Shown piece by piece: positions 27,346-37,014 of a stretch of DNA of 64,000 nt (the stretch's first letter is position 1; every line of letters starts with the position of its first letter). This DNA is from Fischerella thermalis PCC 7521 (GTDB lineage: Bacteria; Cyanobacteriota; Cyanobacteriia; Cyanobacteriales; Nostocaceae), in NCBI RefSeq assembly GCF_000317225.1, contig NZ_AJLL01000070.1, forward strand, positions 58,256-122,255, in the 5' to 3' direction. Under the pieces are notes generated by a model that was given only the letters and a program-made list of their open reading frames with translations, had not been told where the DNA came from and made no database searches. The translations under genes and the position numbers were made by a program.

Positions 27346-29532
27346 CTATTTCAGTTGTTGTGGTACTCTCTCCAAGTCTGCGGTACTATTTCTATCCCGG
27401 AGGTTGGAATAATAAAAGTAACTGCTAGGTTCCTGCTTGGCGTTAACTGCATTAGCAACTATTCCCAAAACATTTGCCTCAGAACGTTCTAGTAGAGACT
27501 TAGCAGCAGCAGCACTAGGTGCATCTAAAACCCCAGGGCGAGTTACCAGCAAAATCCCGTCTGCCATTTTTCCTAAAACTGCGGCATCTGCAATTCCTGC
27601 AAGAGGTGGAGTGTCAAATATCACATAATCATAGTTTTCAGCAAAAATATCTACCAAAGAAGTCATTCCTTCAGAATCAATGAGAGCCAAGGGGTTAGGA
27701 GGTATAACTCCAGCAGTCAGCACAGCTAAAAACTCTGTAACTTTTTGCACAGCTTGGGAAAAAACTCCTTGATCAACAAGGAGGTGGCTTAAACCCACCG
27801 AGTTGATTAAACCCCATAAATGATGTTGCGTTGGTTTACGCATATCTGCATCAACTAGTAGAACTCGCTTACCTGATTGAGCGATAACCGCAGCTAAATT
27901 GGCAGAAACTTCTGATTTTCCTTCGGCAGTTACAGAACTTGTGACTACTATTTTGCGAACTTTTCGATGGCTAATAAATTTCAGGTTTGCCTGAAGCATT
28001 TGGTAAGCTTCATGAACTACTGTGCGAGGTGAAGTAGTGGTGATAACTTGAGGATAAACACCAGTTTCTATCTCTTGGACACCACTAACAGAATTATTCA
28101 GTTTATATTTGGGAATTAAACCCAACAATGTGTAACCAAAAAATGTTTCGGTTTCCTTGACTGTTTTCAATGATCTGTCGATTAAGTCTACAAAAAATGC
28201 AGCAGCAATACTCAGTAATACGCCCGCAAATATACTGCCACCTGCTAACAGTATTTTCGTTTTGGAGATCACTGGCTTTTTCGGAATCTGTGCTGGTTGG
28301 ACAATTCTGGCATTTCCAATAGTCTGCTTTTCTGCTACCTGAATTTCCTGTAGTCTGGTAACAAGATTTTCATAGCCAGTTTTAGCAGCTTCTAATCTAC
28401 GCTCTAAAGCTTGTTGCTTTTTCTCTAAGCTTGGCATCATAGCCAATTGTTGTTGATAATTCGCTCGGATATTAGACAAAGTTCGGATTTTTTTCTCTAA
28501 TCCCTGTCGTTCTGCCTTGAACTCCACATATTTATCAGTCAGTTCTTCCCGAATCTTACCTATTTGCAATTTACCTGGAGAAACTATTGGAATTCCTGAA
28601 TATTCCTGAGTCCGTTGTTGTAATAAAGAATTGAGAGTGGCTTGTTGATTTTTTAGGTCAGTAATCGTTGGATGTACCTCAGTATAAATTGCTCGTGCAT
28701 TTGCTAATTTGGTTTGAACTTTTTGCAACTCAGTCAAAACTTCTTGAACACCAGGTATTTGACTCAAGGAAGTAACTGTAACTGCCTGATTTTCACTCAC
28801 ATTTAGTTGACTGGCTATCTGTTGTTCTTGGGCGCTCACATCTGCTAAGGCAGCCTTAACTTGATTTATTTCTTGATCAAGTTTGGAAATAATATCAATA
28901 GCTGCGGTTGATTCTTCTGCAAGCTGAATCACCTTGTTTTGGATTTTAAACTGACGTAACGCTTCGGCTGCACGTTCTAATTCTTGCCGAGAAGCAGGTA
29001 GTTGCTCTTTAATAAATTCACCCGCAGCAGAGACTTGGGCGCGGTTAGTTTGAATGTTATTCTCTACATAAGACTTCATTAACTGATTGACTACAGCTGC
29101 TGCTAATTCACGATCATTTGAGGCGTAAGAAACTCTAAGGACATCTGTTCCTACAATTGGTTTGACGTTGACTTTGAGTAATTCTGGATCAATTAGTTTT
29201 CCTTGGTCATCTTTTAACTGTAAAGCAGTAATAACCTCTTGTAACATTGGATGAGAATTGACAATTACGGCTTGGGTTTCTAGAGGATTACCCTCGCGCA
29301 TCAAGGCTTCTAAATCACCTATTTTTTCTCCTACTTTGGTGAGTGATGATGTGCGGTCTGATTTGAAAAGTAGTATACCATCTGCTTGATATTCAGGTTT
29401 TTGCATGAATAAAGCTGAACCTGATAAGCCAATGGAAGCAAGAATGATTGTTGTTATCAATCGCCAACGGCGTTTGAGAATAAGCAAGTACTGTTGAATT
29501 TCTGTTGCTTGTGTGTAGCTATTATTCTCCAT
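27346..29532 (-). CDS. Polysaccharide co-polymerase/BY-kinase (Wzz-Wzc type)
   Basis: 728 residues. A Wzz domain has membrane helices at about 22-43 and 427-450, enclosing a long coiled-coil periplasmic region. It is followed by a bacterial tyrosine kinase: Walker A AEGKSEVSANLA (about 533-544), Walker A' LLVDADMRKP (about 555-564) and Walker B YVIFDTPPLAG (about 636-646). The tail carries a short tyrosine cluster (SSYFYYSNL) for autophosphorylation. It controls chain length and export together with Wzy. It lies downstream of the sugar transferase gene in the same direction, with a 318-bp gap that holds a hairpin repeat. Confidence 0.93.
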   Translation of the reverse strand: MENNSYTQATEIQQYLLILKRRWRLITTIILASIGLSGSALFMQKPEYQADGILLFKSDRTSSLTKVGEKIGDLEALMREGNPLETQAVIVNSHPMLQEVITALQLKDDQGKLIDPELLKVNVKPIVGTDVLRVSYASNDRELAAAVVNQLMKSYVENNIQTNRAQVSAAGEFIKEQLPASRQELERAAEALRQFKIQNKVIQLAEESTAAIDIISKLDQEINQVKAALADVSAQEQQIASQLNVSENQAVTVTSLSQIPGVQEVLTELQKVQTKLANARAIYTEVHPTITDLKNQQATLNSLLQQRTQEYSGIPIVSPGKLQIGKIREELTDKYVEFKAERQGLEKKIRTLSNIRANYQQQLAMMPSLEKKQQALERRLEAAKTGYENLVTRLQEIQVAEKQTIGNARIVQPAQIPKKPVISKTKILLAGGSIFAGVLLSIAAAFFVDLIDRSLKTVKETETFFGYTLLGLIPKYKLNNSVSGVQEIETGVYPQVITTTSPRTVVHEAYQMLQANLKFISHRKVRKIVVTSSVTAEGKSEVSANLAAVIAQSGKRVLLVDADMRKPTQHHLWGLINSVGLSHLLVDQGVFSQAVQKVTEFLAVLTAGVIPPNPLALIDSEGMTSLVDIFAENYDYVIFDTPPLAGIADAAVLGKMADGILLVTRPGVLDAPSAAAAKSLLERSEANVLGIVANAVNAKQEPSSYFYYSNLRDRNSTADLERVPQQLK

Positions 29533-29617
29533 ACAACAAGTTTCCTTGTGGTGGTTGTATACACATGCGGAAAATTGAAAATTGGTATTATTGGTAATTG
29601 TCTAGAGTTTTATTTGA

Positions 29618-29704
29618 TTAACGAACACAGATACACACCGATGAACACAGATAGATTATCGCTGCGTATCTGTGTACCCTACGGGAAGCTGCTTGCGCGC
29701 CTAC
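29618..29704. repeat. Hairpin repeat followed by short GC-rich repeat
   Basis: The ACACAGAT/ACACCGAT hairpin unit (29620-29683) runs straight into the short repeat TACCCTACGGGAAGCTGC, which ends in GCGCCTAC. The junction TCTGTGT/ACCCT is the same as at 20281 and, inverted, near 47267. Confidence 0.7.
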
Positions 29705-29850
29705 TATTCTGAAAACATGATTGTTGCCATAGTTTTAATTAACAGTCTTACGTGATTTTATAATACGGATATTCTTGGAACTCAGTGTCAGAAGGCAGAG
29801 GACGAATTATTAGTCTAAATTTTTGAAATCTTCTGTCCTCTGTCTTTTAA

Positions 29851-31278
29851 TTAATAAGCACCTGTTTTTTGCAGCACGACTCTCACGGTTTCTAGCAAAA
29901 TTTTCAAATCGAGCCAGAGTGACCAATTCTCAATGTAAGTGATATCTAATTTCACCCCATCTTCAAAGTTGTCAATATCAGAACGACCAGAAACTTGCCA
30001 TAATCCGGTGATACCAGGCAAAACTTCTTGGCGAATAAAGTGCTTGGTTTTAAATCTTTCGACATCTCTACTAGGAAGAGGACGAGGACCTACCAAGCTC
30101 ATTTCCCCAACTAAAACATTTAATATTTGTGGCAATTCATCTAAACTATAAAGGCGCAAAAACTTACCTATCCGTGTAACCCGAGGATCATTTTTGATCT
30201 TAAAGAGAACACCGTCTTTGATTTCATTGTTGGTTTCAAGAGATGCTTGCAGTTTTTCTGCATTATTAACCATTGTCCGGAATTTCCAAATTTTAAAGTT
30301 CTTTCCGTGCAATCCGACTCGATTTTGGCGGAAGAATACTGGCCCTGGGGAGTCTAATTTAATGAGTATGGCTATTGCTAGGTAGATAGGAGATAACAAT
30401 AATAACACTAAGATTGAACAACTCAGGTCAAAACACCTTTTGATCCAAAAATCACTACCTGCGATAATTGGTGCTGGAATTGTCATACAAGGTACTTCAC
30501 CCAGCATCCAAAATACTGATTTGGGATAGCAAACATCAGTTTCCATTGGTAGAATTCGTAAAATAATGCCAGCAGTCTGAAAGTGCCAGCAAACATATAA
30601 ACGATTTTTGATAGCATTCCAAGAAACAAATGCTTCTGTTATACCTTGTTTGCGAAGATGCTCAAAAGTCGCTTCTCGATTAACCAAATCTAGACAGCTA
30701 GGATCAGCAATTCCCTGTACTGTGTAGCAATTTTCTTGTTCAATTAACTTTATATGATTTTTTTGGTCTTGGCTGTCAGTAATCAGAAAAACTGAATGAC
30801 GAATCGCTCCCTGACAACGAAGTTGTTTTGTCGCAACATCAAATATGAAGCGATCGCAACAAACAAACACTACAGAACAAAACCAAAATATCAAAAAAGT
30901 AGAGCGTGAAACATAACTTTCTGGTTCGTAAAGAAAGGCTATGAATAATAGTAAAATTTCTGCTAGTGATACTGCTTGAATCAAACCAAAATAATTACGG
31001 CGCTCTTTTCCAGGTTTATAAAGTCCTTTAACTGCTATGACACTGATTGCAGTTACTAACATGAACATGAGTAAAGGGATTTGTTCTGCCCACAGATATT
31101 CTATACTTGTTCCGTAATATGCTGCTAATGTCCATGCAGAAGTCAAAGCAATAACATCTAAGAAAATTAAGGTTACTACTCGCAGTATCCTAATTTTTAA
31201 TCCTCGTTGTATGGTAGTACCTTTAGCTGACCTCAAATCCGGTTTAAAAGTAGTGACTGTGAGAGTATTAGTAGTCAT
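29851..31278 (-). CDS. Exopolysaccharide polyprenyl-phosphate sugar phosphotransferase (WbaP/CpsE-type)
   Basis: 475 residues. Four N-terminal membrane helices (about 30-145) are followed by a central nucleotide-binding-like region. The C-terminal bacterial sugar transferase domain is anchored by one more hydrophobic segment (about 282-306) and carries SPGPVFFRQNRVG, KFRTM, YSLDELPQ and SLVGPRPLP. It transfers the first sugar phosphate to undecaprenyl phosphate at the cytoplasmic face. ATG start. Part of the minus-strand operon-like series. Confidence 0.93.
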   Translation of the reverse strand: MTTNTLTVTTFKPDLRSAKGTTIQRGLKIRILRVVTLIFLDVIALTSAWTLAAYYGTSIEYLWAEQIPLLMFMLVTAISVIAVKGLYKPGKERRNYFGLIQAVSLAEILLLFIAFLYEPESYVSRSTFLIFWFCSVVFVCCDRFIFDVATKQLRCQGAIRHSVFLITDSQDQKNHIKLIEQENCYTVQGIADPSCLDLVNREATFEHLRKQGITEAFVSWNAIKNRLYVCWHFQTAGIILRILPMETDVCYPKSVFWMLGEVPCMTIPAPIIAGSDFWIKRCFDLSCSILVLLLLSPIYLAIAILIKLDSPGPVFFRQNRVGLHGKNFKIWKFRTMVNNAEKLQASLETNNEIKDGVLFKIKNDPRVTRIGKFLRLYSLDELPQILNVLVGEMSLVGPRPLPSRDVERFKTKHFIRQEVLPGITGLWQVSGRSDIDNFEDGVKLDITYIENWSLWLDLKILLETVRVVLQKTGAY

Positions 31279-31351
31279 AATTTTGACAACCTCGATATTT
31301 TGGTAATTTTAGAAATTCCCACGAAAAACAGAGCCATGCTACATTAAATCT

Positions 31352-32110
31352 TTATTCAAATTTGGAAACTCCTATACGTTGTTTTAGTACTAACCAAACA
31401 AACAAAGGATTACCAATGATATAGCGTTTCCATAAGCGTTGGGGTTCCACTAGTAACCGGAAGAACCATTCTAAGCCAGATTTTTGCATCCATAACGGCG
31501 CTCGTTTCACCATACTACTGACTAGTTCAAAGCTCACTCCAATACCAATGGAAATTGGTACATTTAAAGTTTTGTAATTGTCATAAATCCAGTATTCTTG
31601 CTTGGGAGAACCCAAACCAACAAAAAGAATATCTGGTTTTGCTTCTCTAATTTTAGAGTTAATAATTGCTAGTTCTTCTGGCTGTGATTCAAAACCATAG
31701 GGGGGACAATATGTGCCGACTATTTGGAGATTGGGATGCCTTTTTTCTAGAACTTCTTTTGCTTTGACAGATGCTCCAGGACGTCCTCCTAATAAAAAGA
31801 TTTTTAACTGTTTTTCAGCTGCGATCGCACATAATTTCTCAAACAAATCTGTGCCATTTACCCGACCCTTGAGTGATGATTGCAAAAATTTCGCTGCCCA
31901 CAATAGGGAAACTCCATCTGGTACTACTAAAAAAGCTTGACGATAGTATTCACGAAAACGAGCATTGTTTTGTAGTAGTACAATATGTTGTGCATTAGGG
32001 GTAACAACATATTTTGGTTCTTTACCTACTAATACGTGTTCGACTATCTTTTCAACAACTTCATTAAAACAAAGTTGATCAATTTCTACACCACAAATAT
32101 TGATCTTCAT
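31352..32110 (-). CDS. WecG/TagA/CpsF family glycosyltransferase (GT26)
   Basis: 252 residues. Family signatures are TPNAQHIVLLQ (about 38-48), VVPDGVSLLWAA (about 62-73), RVNGTDLFEKLC (about 82-93) and FVGLGSPKQEYWI (about 166-178). GT26 enzymes add the second sugar to a lipid-linked primer (ManNAc-type in WecG/TagA). It lies 73 bp upstream of the initiating sugar transferase, so the two probably act in sequence. Length is as usual. Confidence 0.92.
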   Translation of the reverse strand: MKINICGVEIDQLCFNEVVEKIVEHVLVGKEPKYVVTPNAQHIVLLQNNARFREYYRQAFLVVPDGVSLLWAAKFLQSSLKGRVNGTDLFEKLCAIAAEKQLKIFLLGGRPGASVKAKEVLEKRHPNLQIVGTYCPPYGFESQPEELAIINSKIREAKPDILFVGLGSPKQEYWIYDNYKTLNVPISIGIGVSFELVSSMVKRAPLWMQKSGLEWFFRLLVEPQRLWKRYIIGNPLFVWLVLKQRIGVSKFE

Positions 32111-32190
32111 GGTTCACCCTGGATTAAGATTGTCAAGTATGCTTCACATACTTGAGTAGATAGGAAGTAGTTTTTGGAATAAAAAATTGA

Positions 32191-33354
32191 TTATCGTTTT
32201 GGAGCGTGATCAAATGCTCTGGCGATAGCATTCCAAGCCAGTTTATATTTCATGTTTGAGTCCAAAGGTAAAGGACGGACTGGTGATTTATCTGAACGGG
32301 GATAAAAACTTGATACCCAAGTGTATTTGTCGCTCAATCCCCAAGTTAAAACTGCAATGACTGCTCGTTCATCTAAGACAATATTCAAATAGTCTTCATA
32401 AAGACCTGCGATAATGCGATCGCGTGCGATCGGATCTGAAGTTAATTCCTGATCTACCACATCTAGTTCAGTAATCAGAATTTTGAGACCAAGACTAGCC
32501 ACATCTGCAAGAAAACTCCGCAATTTTTTAGCATTAAAGCCTGGTATGTGACCCATGAGATGCGATTGTATACCCAAAGCATGAATCGGTGTTCCTCTAG
32601 ATTTCAATCGCTCTAAAAGTTTGAGAACAGCGGTTCTTTTGGCTCCATCTTGGTAGCTGTCATACTCTAGTCCATAGTCGTTATAGACCAACATGGCTTT
32701 GGGGTCACAAGCCGCCGCCGTCCGAAAAGCAAGCTCGATGTAATCTGCACCTAAAAACTCTAGCCAAGGCGTTTTTCGTAACCCGTCAGTTCGTCCATCA
32801 TCTATTTCTATAGCCTCGTTCACTACATCCCAAGAGTGTATTTTCCCTCCATAGTGCTTAGTCACAGTTGTAATATGTTCCAACAACAAGCTTTCTGCAT
32901 TTTTGCGGTTAGCTACTTCCTTAAACCACACAGGTAAAGCTTGATGCCAAACTAAGGTATGTCCGCGAAAAAACATGCCATGACGCTGTGCAAATTGAGC
33001 TAACCAATCTGATTTAGTAAAATCAAATTTTTTGGGATGAGGTCGTATACTATCCCACTTAAGTTGATAATCTGGAACCAGCATATTGCACTCTCTAACA
33101 AAGCTGGTCTTTAAATTTGTATTTGACACCAAATAATCTTTGACAGCGGCGGCTCCATAAATTAATCCCTTGGCCGCTGCACGAGCTTTCAAAGATTTTT
33201 TTCCAGCTACTTTGAAGTCCTTGTTTGAATTATCAAGCGCTTGACTGTAAATGAAATTTCTATTTTCTCCGATACTAACTGCGCTTGCTCCTGTCAAAAT
33301 TGATAGGCTAGCATACAAAAAATAACGTCTGCCTAATGACATTTTTTTGAACAT
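32191..33354 (-). CDS. GH10 endo-beta-1,4-xylanase-like enzyme with Tat-type signal
   Basis: About 387 residues. The N-terminus MFKKMSLGRRYFLYASLSI has a twin-arginine GRRYFL motif followed by a hydrophobic stretch, indicating export by Tat. GH10 catalytic sites are present: acid/base Glu in WDVVNEAIE (about 173-181), nucleophile Glu in ILITELDV (about 286-293), and the substrate-binding TWGLSDKYTW (about 342-351). It is the first gene of the exopolysaccharide locus, 80 bp upstream of the GT26 gene, so it probably trims or releases the polymer during export. The frame can also open with TTG at 33369. Confidence 0.88.
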   Translation of the reverse strand: MFKKMSLGRRYFLYASLSILTGASAVSIGENRNFIYSQALDNSNKDFKVAGKKSLKARAAAKGLIYGAAAVKDYLVSNTNLKTSFVRECNMLVPDYQLKWDSIRPHPKKFDFTKSDWLAQFAQRHGMFFRGHTLVWHQALPVWFKEVANRKNAESLLLEHITTVTKHYGGKIHSWDVVNEAIEIDDGRTDGLRKTPWLEFLGADYIELAFRTAAACDPKAMLVYNDYGLEYDSYQDGAKRTAVLKLLERLKSRGTPIHALGIQSHLMGHIPGFNAKKLRSFLADVASLGLKILITELDVVDQELTSDPIARDRIIAGLYEDYLNIVLDERAVIAVLTWGLSDKYTWVSSFYPRSDKSPVRPLPLDSNMKYKLAWNAIARAFDHAPKR

Positions 33355-33453
33355 ATATAGACTAGACAAGGGACTTTTATAGAAAAATGCACATATAGTC
33401 GGATAAAATGCCTAATATGCTTTTTTTAGCTGATTTTTACATTCGTTTTCTAG

Positions 33454-33573
33454 CTTATATCATGTCCGCTTAAGAACTTATATTATCCTTTGGAATTGAT
33501 AATTAGTGATCATTGGTTATTTTTTAACAATGCCCATGCTTTAGATCATAATCAATTAGTTTTATATGATGTT
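33454..33573. mobile_element. MITE-like element, family A copy 3
   Basis: Left end TTATATCATGTCCGCTTAAG. The right end, inverted, reads ACATCATATAAAACTAATTG. Shares the left end closely with copy 1 (TATCATGTTCGCTTAA) and a central AATGCCCA..GCTTTA stretch with copy 2. The right end is more diverged. Confidence 0.5.
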
Positions 33574-34459
33574 ATTCAATATTAAAAATTCTTCTAATGG
33601 AGTCAATTAAACTTTAGATAGATACTAATTAACATTGTTTTTTTACAATTAGATACTTTTATCCTGTCAAGCAAACTACTTATTAGCAAATAGATAATAA
33701 GCAGGTCATGTTGACTGAACTGAGATCAATAAGACCATCTAAGTCCAAATCAATTGCTATAGTCATATTTTGATGAATTTTAATTGATATAAAATCAGGT
33801 AATCAATCTGGCAACTTATTTCTGAGATTACCATTCTAAGACTATACAAATAATTAAGTCACTGTCAGCTACATCCTTAGAAATAAAAAGAAATGATTGT
33901 TGTAGTCATCTACACTATAAATACACAAATGTATCCATTGGTAGATTAGCAAACTAATCAAGTTTACTATCAGATCTCCAAGCAAATATTATATGATTTT
34001 GTGCTTCATAGATGAGATACTTGGAACCAATCTTAAATTTGCAATTGTCAAAAGAAGTAAAACAAAAACTTAGTTATTGACTAGCTTTTAAAGCCAAAAA
34101 TGCTGTGATTTAGTTGCTGCTACAAAGCATTTTTGCTTTTCCGATGGTTTTCTAAAAGCTATCCATATCATGCAACAATATTACAGTAATGTTCTTATTT
34201 ATTTCAAGTAGTCATTTTTCATCATAACTAGCGAAAATTTGCTTTGATTGATTAAATCATTGCTGATAATGATGATTCCATTGAATAATTTTTACTTTGC
34301 GAATCATATTTACCATAAACCAAGTAAAGTATTGTCAAGATAAATATTGATACATGCATCAAATATAAGTTTGACAATAAAACATTGCAAATAATCAAAA
34401 TCAGTAAGTAATTTAAGTAGCTTTTATCAATGTCTGCACATGAAAAATATAGAAAATTA

Positions 34460-34648
34460 CAATTAAAAATAGGCGTTGCATATTTGCGGGATGATTTTAT
34501 TTTCTCTTTTAATTGAAAAACTCAATTCTTGGCGTTCTTGGCATCTACCCTGCGGGAAGCCGCTACGCGTCTATGGCGGTTCATTATACCCTGCGGGAAG
34601 CCGCTACGCGTCTACATCCCCATTTTATGCAACGCCCAATTAAAAATA
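34460..34648. mobile_element. Miniature inverted-repeat element with 12-bp target duplication
   Basis: The element spans 34472-34636. Left end GGCGTTGCATATTTGCGGGATG; the right end, inverted, matches at 17 of 22 positions. It is flanked exactly by two copies of CAATTAAAAATA (34460-34471 and 34637-34648), the expected mark of transposition. The interior holds two tandem copies of the short GC-rich repeat TACCCTGCGGGAAGCCGCTA (34546- and 34588-). A small open frame across it is not credible as a gene. Confidence 0.8.
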
Positions 34649-34801
34649 TATCAATGCAATATATTCTAAAAATTAAAGTTTATCTGGAAAATATCAACTA
34701 CAAAAGCTAATGAGTGAGATAAATTGCTTGCTAAAGCTTTTTTCCAGCCTTCTCCCCTGTTTATCGCTAATTCATTGCAGTTATTGCACACAAGCTCCCT
34801 G

Positions 34802-34823
34802 GGCGTTGCATAAAATCGGGATG
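34802..34823 (+). repeat. Solo terminal repeat of the 34.5-kb miniature element
   Basis: Matches the inverted right end of the element at 34472-34636 at 21 of 22 positions (begins GGCGTTGCATAAAATCGGGA). No partner end was found nearby, so it is a decayed or partial copy. Confidence 0.6.
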
Positions 34824-35020
34824 GATTCTTGAACCGCGTTAGACGCGAAATGCATGAAGCGGGATATGGCGTAGGTGCAAGATATCAGTGTGACACAAAA
34901 CTCTGAAGTTTCACGGAAAATACTTAATGATTATTACAGTAAAAGCATGTTTTATACAGTTAATAACTGGCTAACTCAGTTCTTATCTAGAAGGACTAGA
35001 GCCAAGTATTGTTAATTTTA

Positions 35021-35632
35021 TTACCATTCTTCAGCCCAATAGACAATCTGTGAAGCTGACAGATCTATGGCGACACCATAACTATCACCATGATTCCACT
35101 TAAAATTAGAAGCACTTCTATCGTTTGCGCCCAATACTAATATTTCATAGGAGTTAGGGAAGGAATCTTCTTGAGAGTTACTAGTATAAAAAAAAGTTGT
35201 AGGCACACCATTAGGTAGGTTGGCGTGGTCATTGGTGTTACCACCTATATATCTGTGCTTAGCTATAGCTTTGTATTGATTATGTAATTCCTTGACCTGT
35301 TGTTCTGGAAGTTTCAACCTAAGTTGAAAAAAATTGTTTTTTTGTCCTTGTAACAAACCACGAGAGTAAGCAAGACGAACTTCCGAGCTATTAGGCGGAA
35401 TATGATTAGGAAAATGTCTGACTTGATTTTGATTTAACCAAAGTTTATGACGAATTTCTTGGTAACGTGAGGGATCTTGTATAGTTCTAACTTGATTGTT
35501 ACTGTTAAAAGCTTGTCTGAAAACGAAACCTACCCCAACAATACCAATACTGCCAAGGGAAATGAAAGCAATAATGGCAATTTGTACAAGTTGTGCAGAC
35601 GCATAGCGTCTTGTTGGCAAACTTCGTTTCAT
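35021..35632 (-). CDS. Membrane-anchored or secreted protein, unknown function
   Basis: 203 residues. After a basic start (MKRSLPTRRYAS) comes one hydrophobic helix at about 15-38 (VQIAIIAFISLGSIGIVGVG), then a soluble domain of about 160 residues rich in Asn/Gln with a DRSASNFKWNHGDSYGVAID segment near the C-terminus. The topology suggests an extracytoplasmic domain with one anchor. I do not recognise the family. Stand-alone between a gene-free region and the UbiA gene. Confidence 0.6.
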   Translation of the reverse strand: MKRSLPTRRYASAQLVQIAIIAFISLGSIGIVGVGFVFRQAFNSNNQVRTIQDPSRYQEIRHKLWLNQNQVRHFPNHIPPNSSEVRLAYSRGLLQGQKNNFFQLRLKLPEQQVKELHNQYKAIAKHRYIGGNTNDHANLPNGVPTTFFYTSNSQEDSFPNSYEILVLGANDRSASNFKWNHGDSYGVAIDLSASQIVYWAEEW

Positions 35633-35783
35633 TGCGTTGGGTGTTAACTATGGTTGTATACCCAACTTTTATCGAAATTCGTAGAATTTCGGAAGAGTTT
35701 CTCAGTGCATTTACGCAAAATTTACAGAAAGTTTACTATAGCACTGTAATGGAATCAGTGATCAGTTATCAATTGCTAGCTGT

Positions 35784-36671
35784 TCACTGATACAGGCAAC
35801 CAAAAATCATCCCAGCCAGTAGGATAAAACCAATCCAAACATTTTGCCGGAACATTTCACCGTATGCAGAATTAGGTAAATCCTGTTGATTTAAGCGAAC
35901 AGACTGCCAAACCCAGCCAGCAGTGGCAACTACAAGACTGAGCCAAAAAACTAGGTGAAGCTGAATCACGATTCCCAACCAAGCAAGACACAATATAGTG
36001 CCAGCAAAGAAAATTCCAACAGCGATCGCTGCATAATCACCAAAAAATAAAGCACTGGAATTTACACCAATACGCTTGTCGTCAGAGCGATCGCTCATGG
36101 CGTAAACAGTATCAAATCCCAGTGTCCAAAGTACAGTCGCTCCCCAAAGTAGCCAAGTCGGTTGAGAAAGATTCTGTGTCACAGCACTCCAGCTAATTAA
36201 CACCGCAAAACCCCAGGCAATTGATAGCACTAATTGCGGAACCGGAAACACCCGTTTGGCGGCTGGATAGAGCAAAATTACTGGAACTGCTGCCACAGAC
36301 AACCAAAAGGAGATTGGGTTAAGATAGAAAGCAAGAACCGCTGCACAGAAAAAAGCCACTATTGCGATCGCAATACCGACTTTTACAGAAAGGGCACGGG
36401 AAGCGAGGGGGCGATCACGCGTTCTTTCTACTTCTGGGTCTATATCTCTATCCCACAAATCATTGACAACACAGCCAGCAGCGCTTGTAGCAAGTGTTCC
36501 TAAAATGATCACGCCAACCAATGGTAAAGGCGGCTTTCCACCAGCTGCTAAAAATACAGCCCATAGGGCAGGAATCATCAAAATTAGTCGTCCTTCTGGT
36601 TTATGCCACCGCAATAATCGGATGATCACAAGCCAAGTAGGTTCCTGGTTGCGTTCTGGCGTACTAAGCAT
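35784..36671 (-). CDS. ubiA: 4-hydroxybenzoate polyprenyltransferase (UbiA family)
   Basis: About 295 residues from MLSTPERNQEPTWLVI. Two Asp-rich sites bind Mg-diphosphate: NDLWDRDIDPEVERTRDRPL (about 73-92) and YAMSDRSDDKRIG (about 193-205). Seven to nine membrane helices. In cyanobacteria this enzyme attaches the solanesyl chain to 4-hydroxybenzoate in plastoquinone synthesis. The frame extends upstream to 36767, but those 32 codons lie in tandem repeats, so the ATG at 36671 is chosen. Divergent from ppx. Confidence 0.93.
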   Translation of the reverse strand: MLSTPERNQEPTWLVIIRLLRWHKPEGRLILMIPALWAVFLAAGGKPPLPLVGVIILGTLATSAAGCVVNDLWDRDIDPEVERTRDRPLASRALSVKVGIAIAIVAFFCAAVLAFYLNPISFWLSVAAVPVILLYPAAKRVFPVPQLVLSIAWGFAVLISWSAVTQNLSQPTWLLWGATVLWTLGFDTVYAMSDRSDDKRIGVNSSALFFGDYAAIAVGIFFAGTILCLAWLGIVIQLHLVFWLSLVVATAGWVWQSVRLNQQDLPNSAYGEMFRQNVWIGFILLAGMIFGCLYQ

Positions 36672-37014
36672 AGGGGATGGAGGATAAAGAATCGGGGGAA
36701 GTGTGAGGGGTGGGGGGAGTGTGAGGAGTGGGGAAATAACCACTAACCACCAACAACTAACCATCAACTAATTCACACATCTTCACATATATAGAATAAC
36801 TTTATTTGATATTTATAGAAGCAACTGCTAATGTGGCAACTTTGACTCAAAATGAATAGTCAAATTTGTGGATCTTGCAGGGTGAGTCAAAAGCTCAGGC
36901 ACAGTCAAGCATCAGAGTCAATCTGAAAATCAATTGGTGAACAGACACTACTTTGTGATCGTCCGCAAGTCAGCTTTTACCTAACTTTTACTTCATTTAC
37001 TGAGAGAACGCTAA
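36672..37014. repeat. Divergent intergenic region with tandem repeats
   Basis: 343 bp between ubiA and ppx. At 36684-36765 it has GTGTGAGG-type tandem repeats and CCAACAACTAACCA heptamer pieces, the same pair of repeat types as at 8400-8465. The remaining 250 bp is AT-rich and should carry both promoters; no confident motif was found. Confidence 0.55.

Larger units (their letters stand above)
33370..35020. other. Gene-free AT-rich region upstream of the exopolysaccharide locus
   Basis: 1.65 kb with no credible coding frame on either strand. It must contain the promoter of the xylanase-led locus near its left end. It contains a family A MITE-like element (33454-33573), a second type of miniature element (34472-34636) and a loose end of the latter (34802-34823). 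The rest is AT-rich with no repeat I can recognise. Confidence 0.6.

Noticed and set aside
34513..34710. 65-codon frame on the plus strand
   Set aside because: It lies across the miniature element and its internal repeats; the first half translates two copies of a noncoding repeat.
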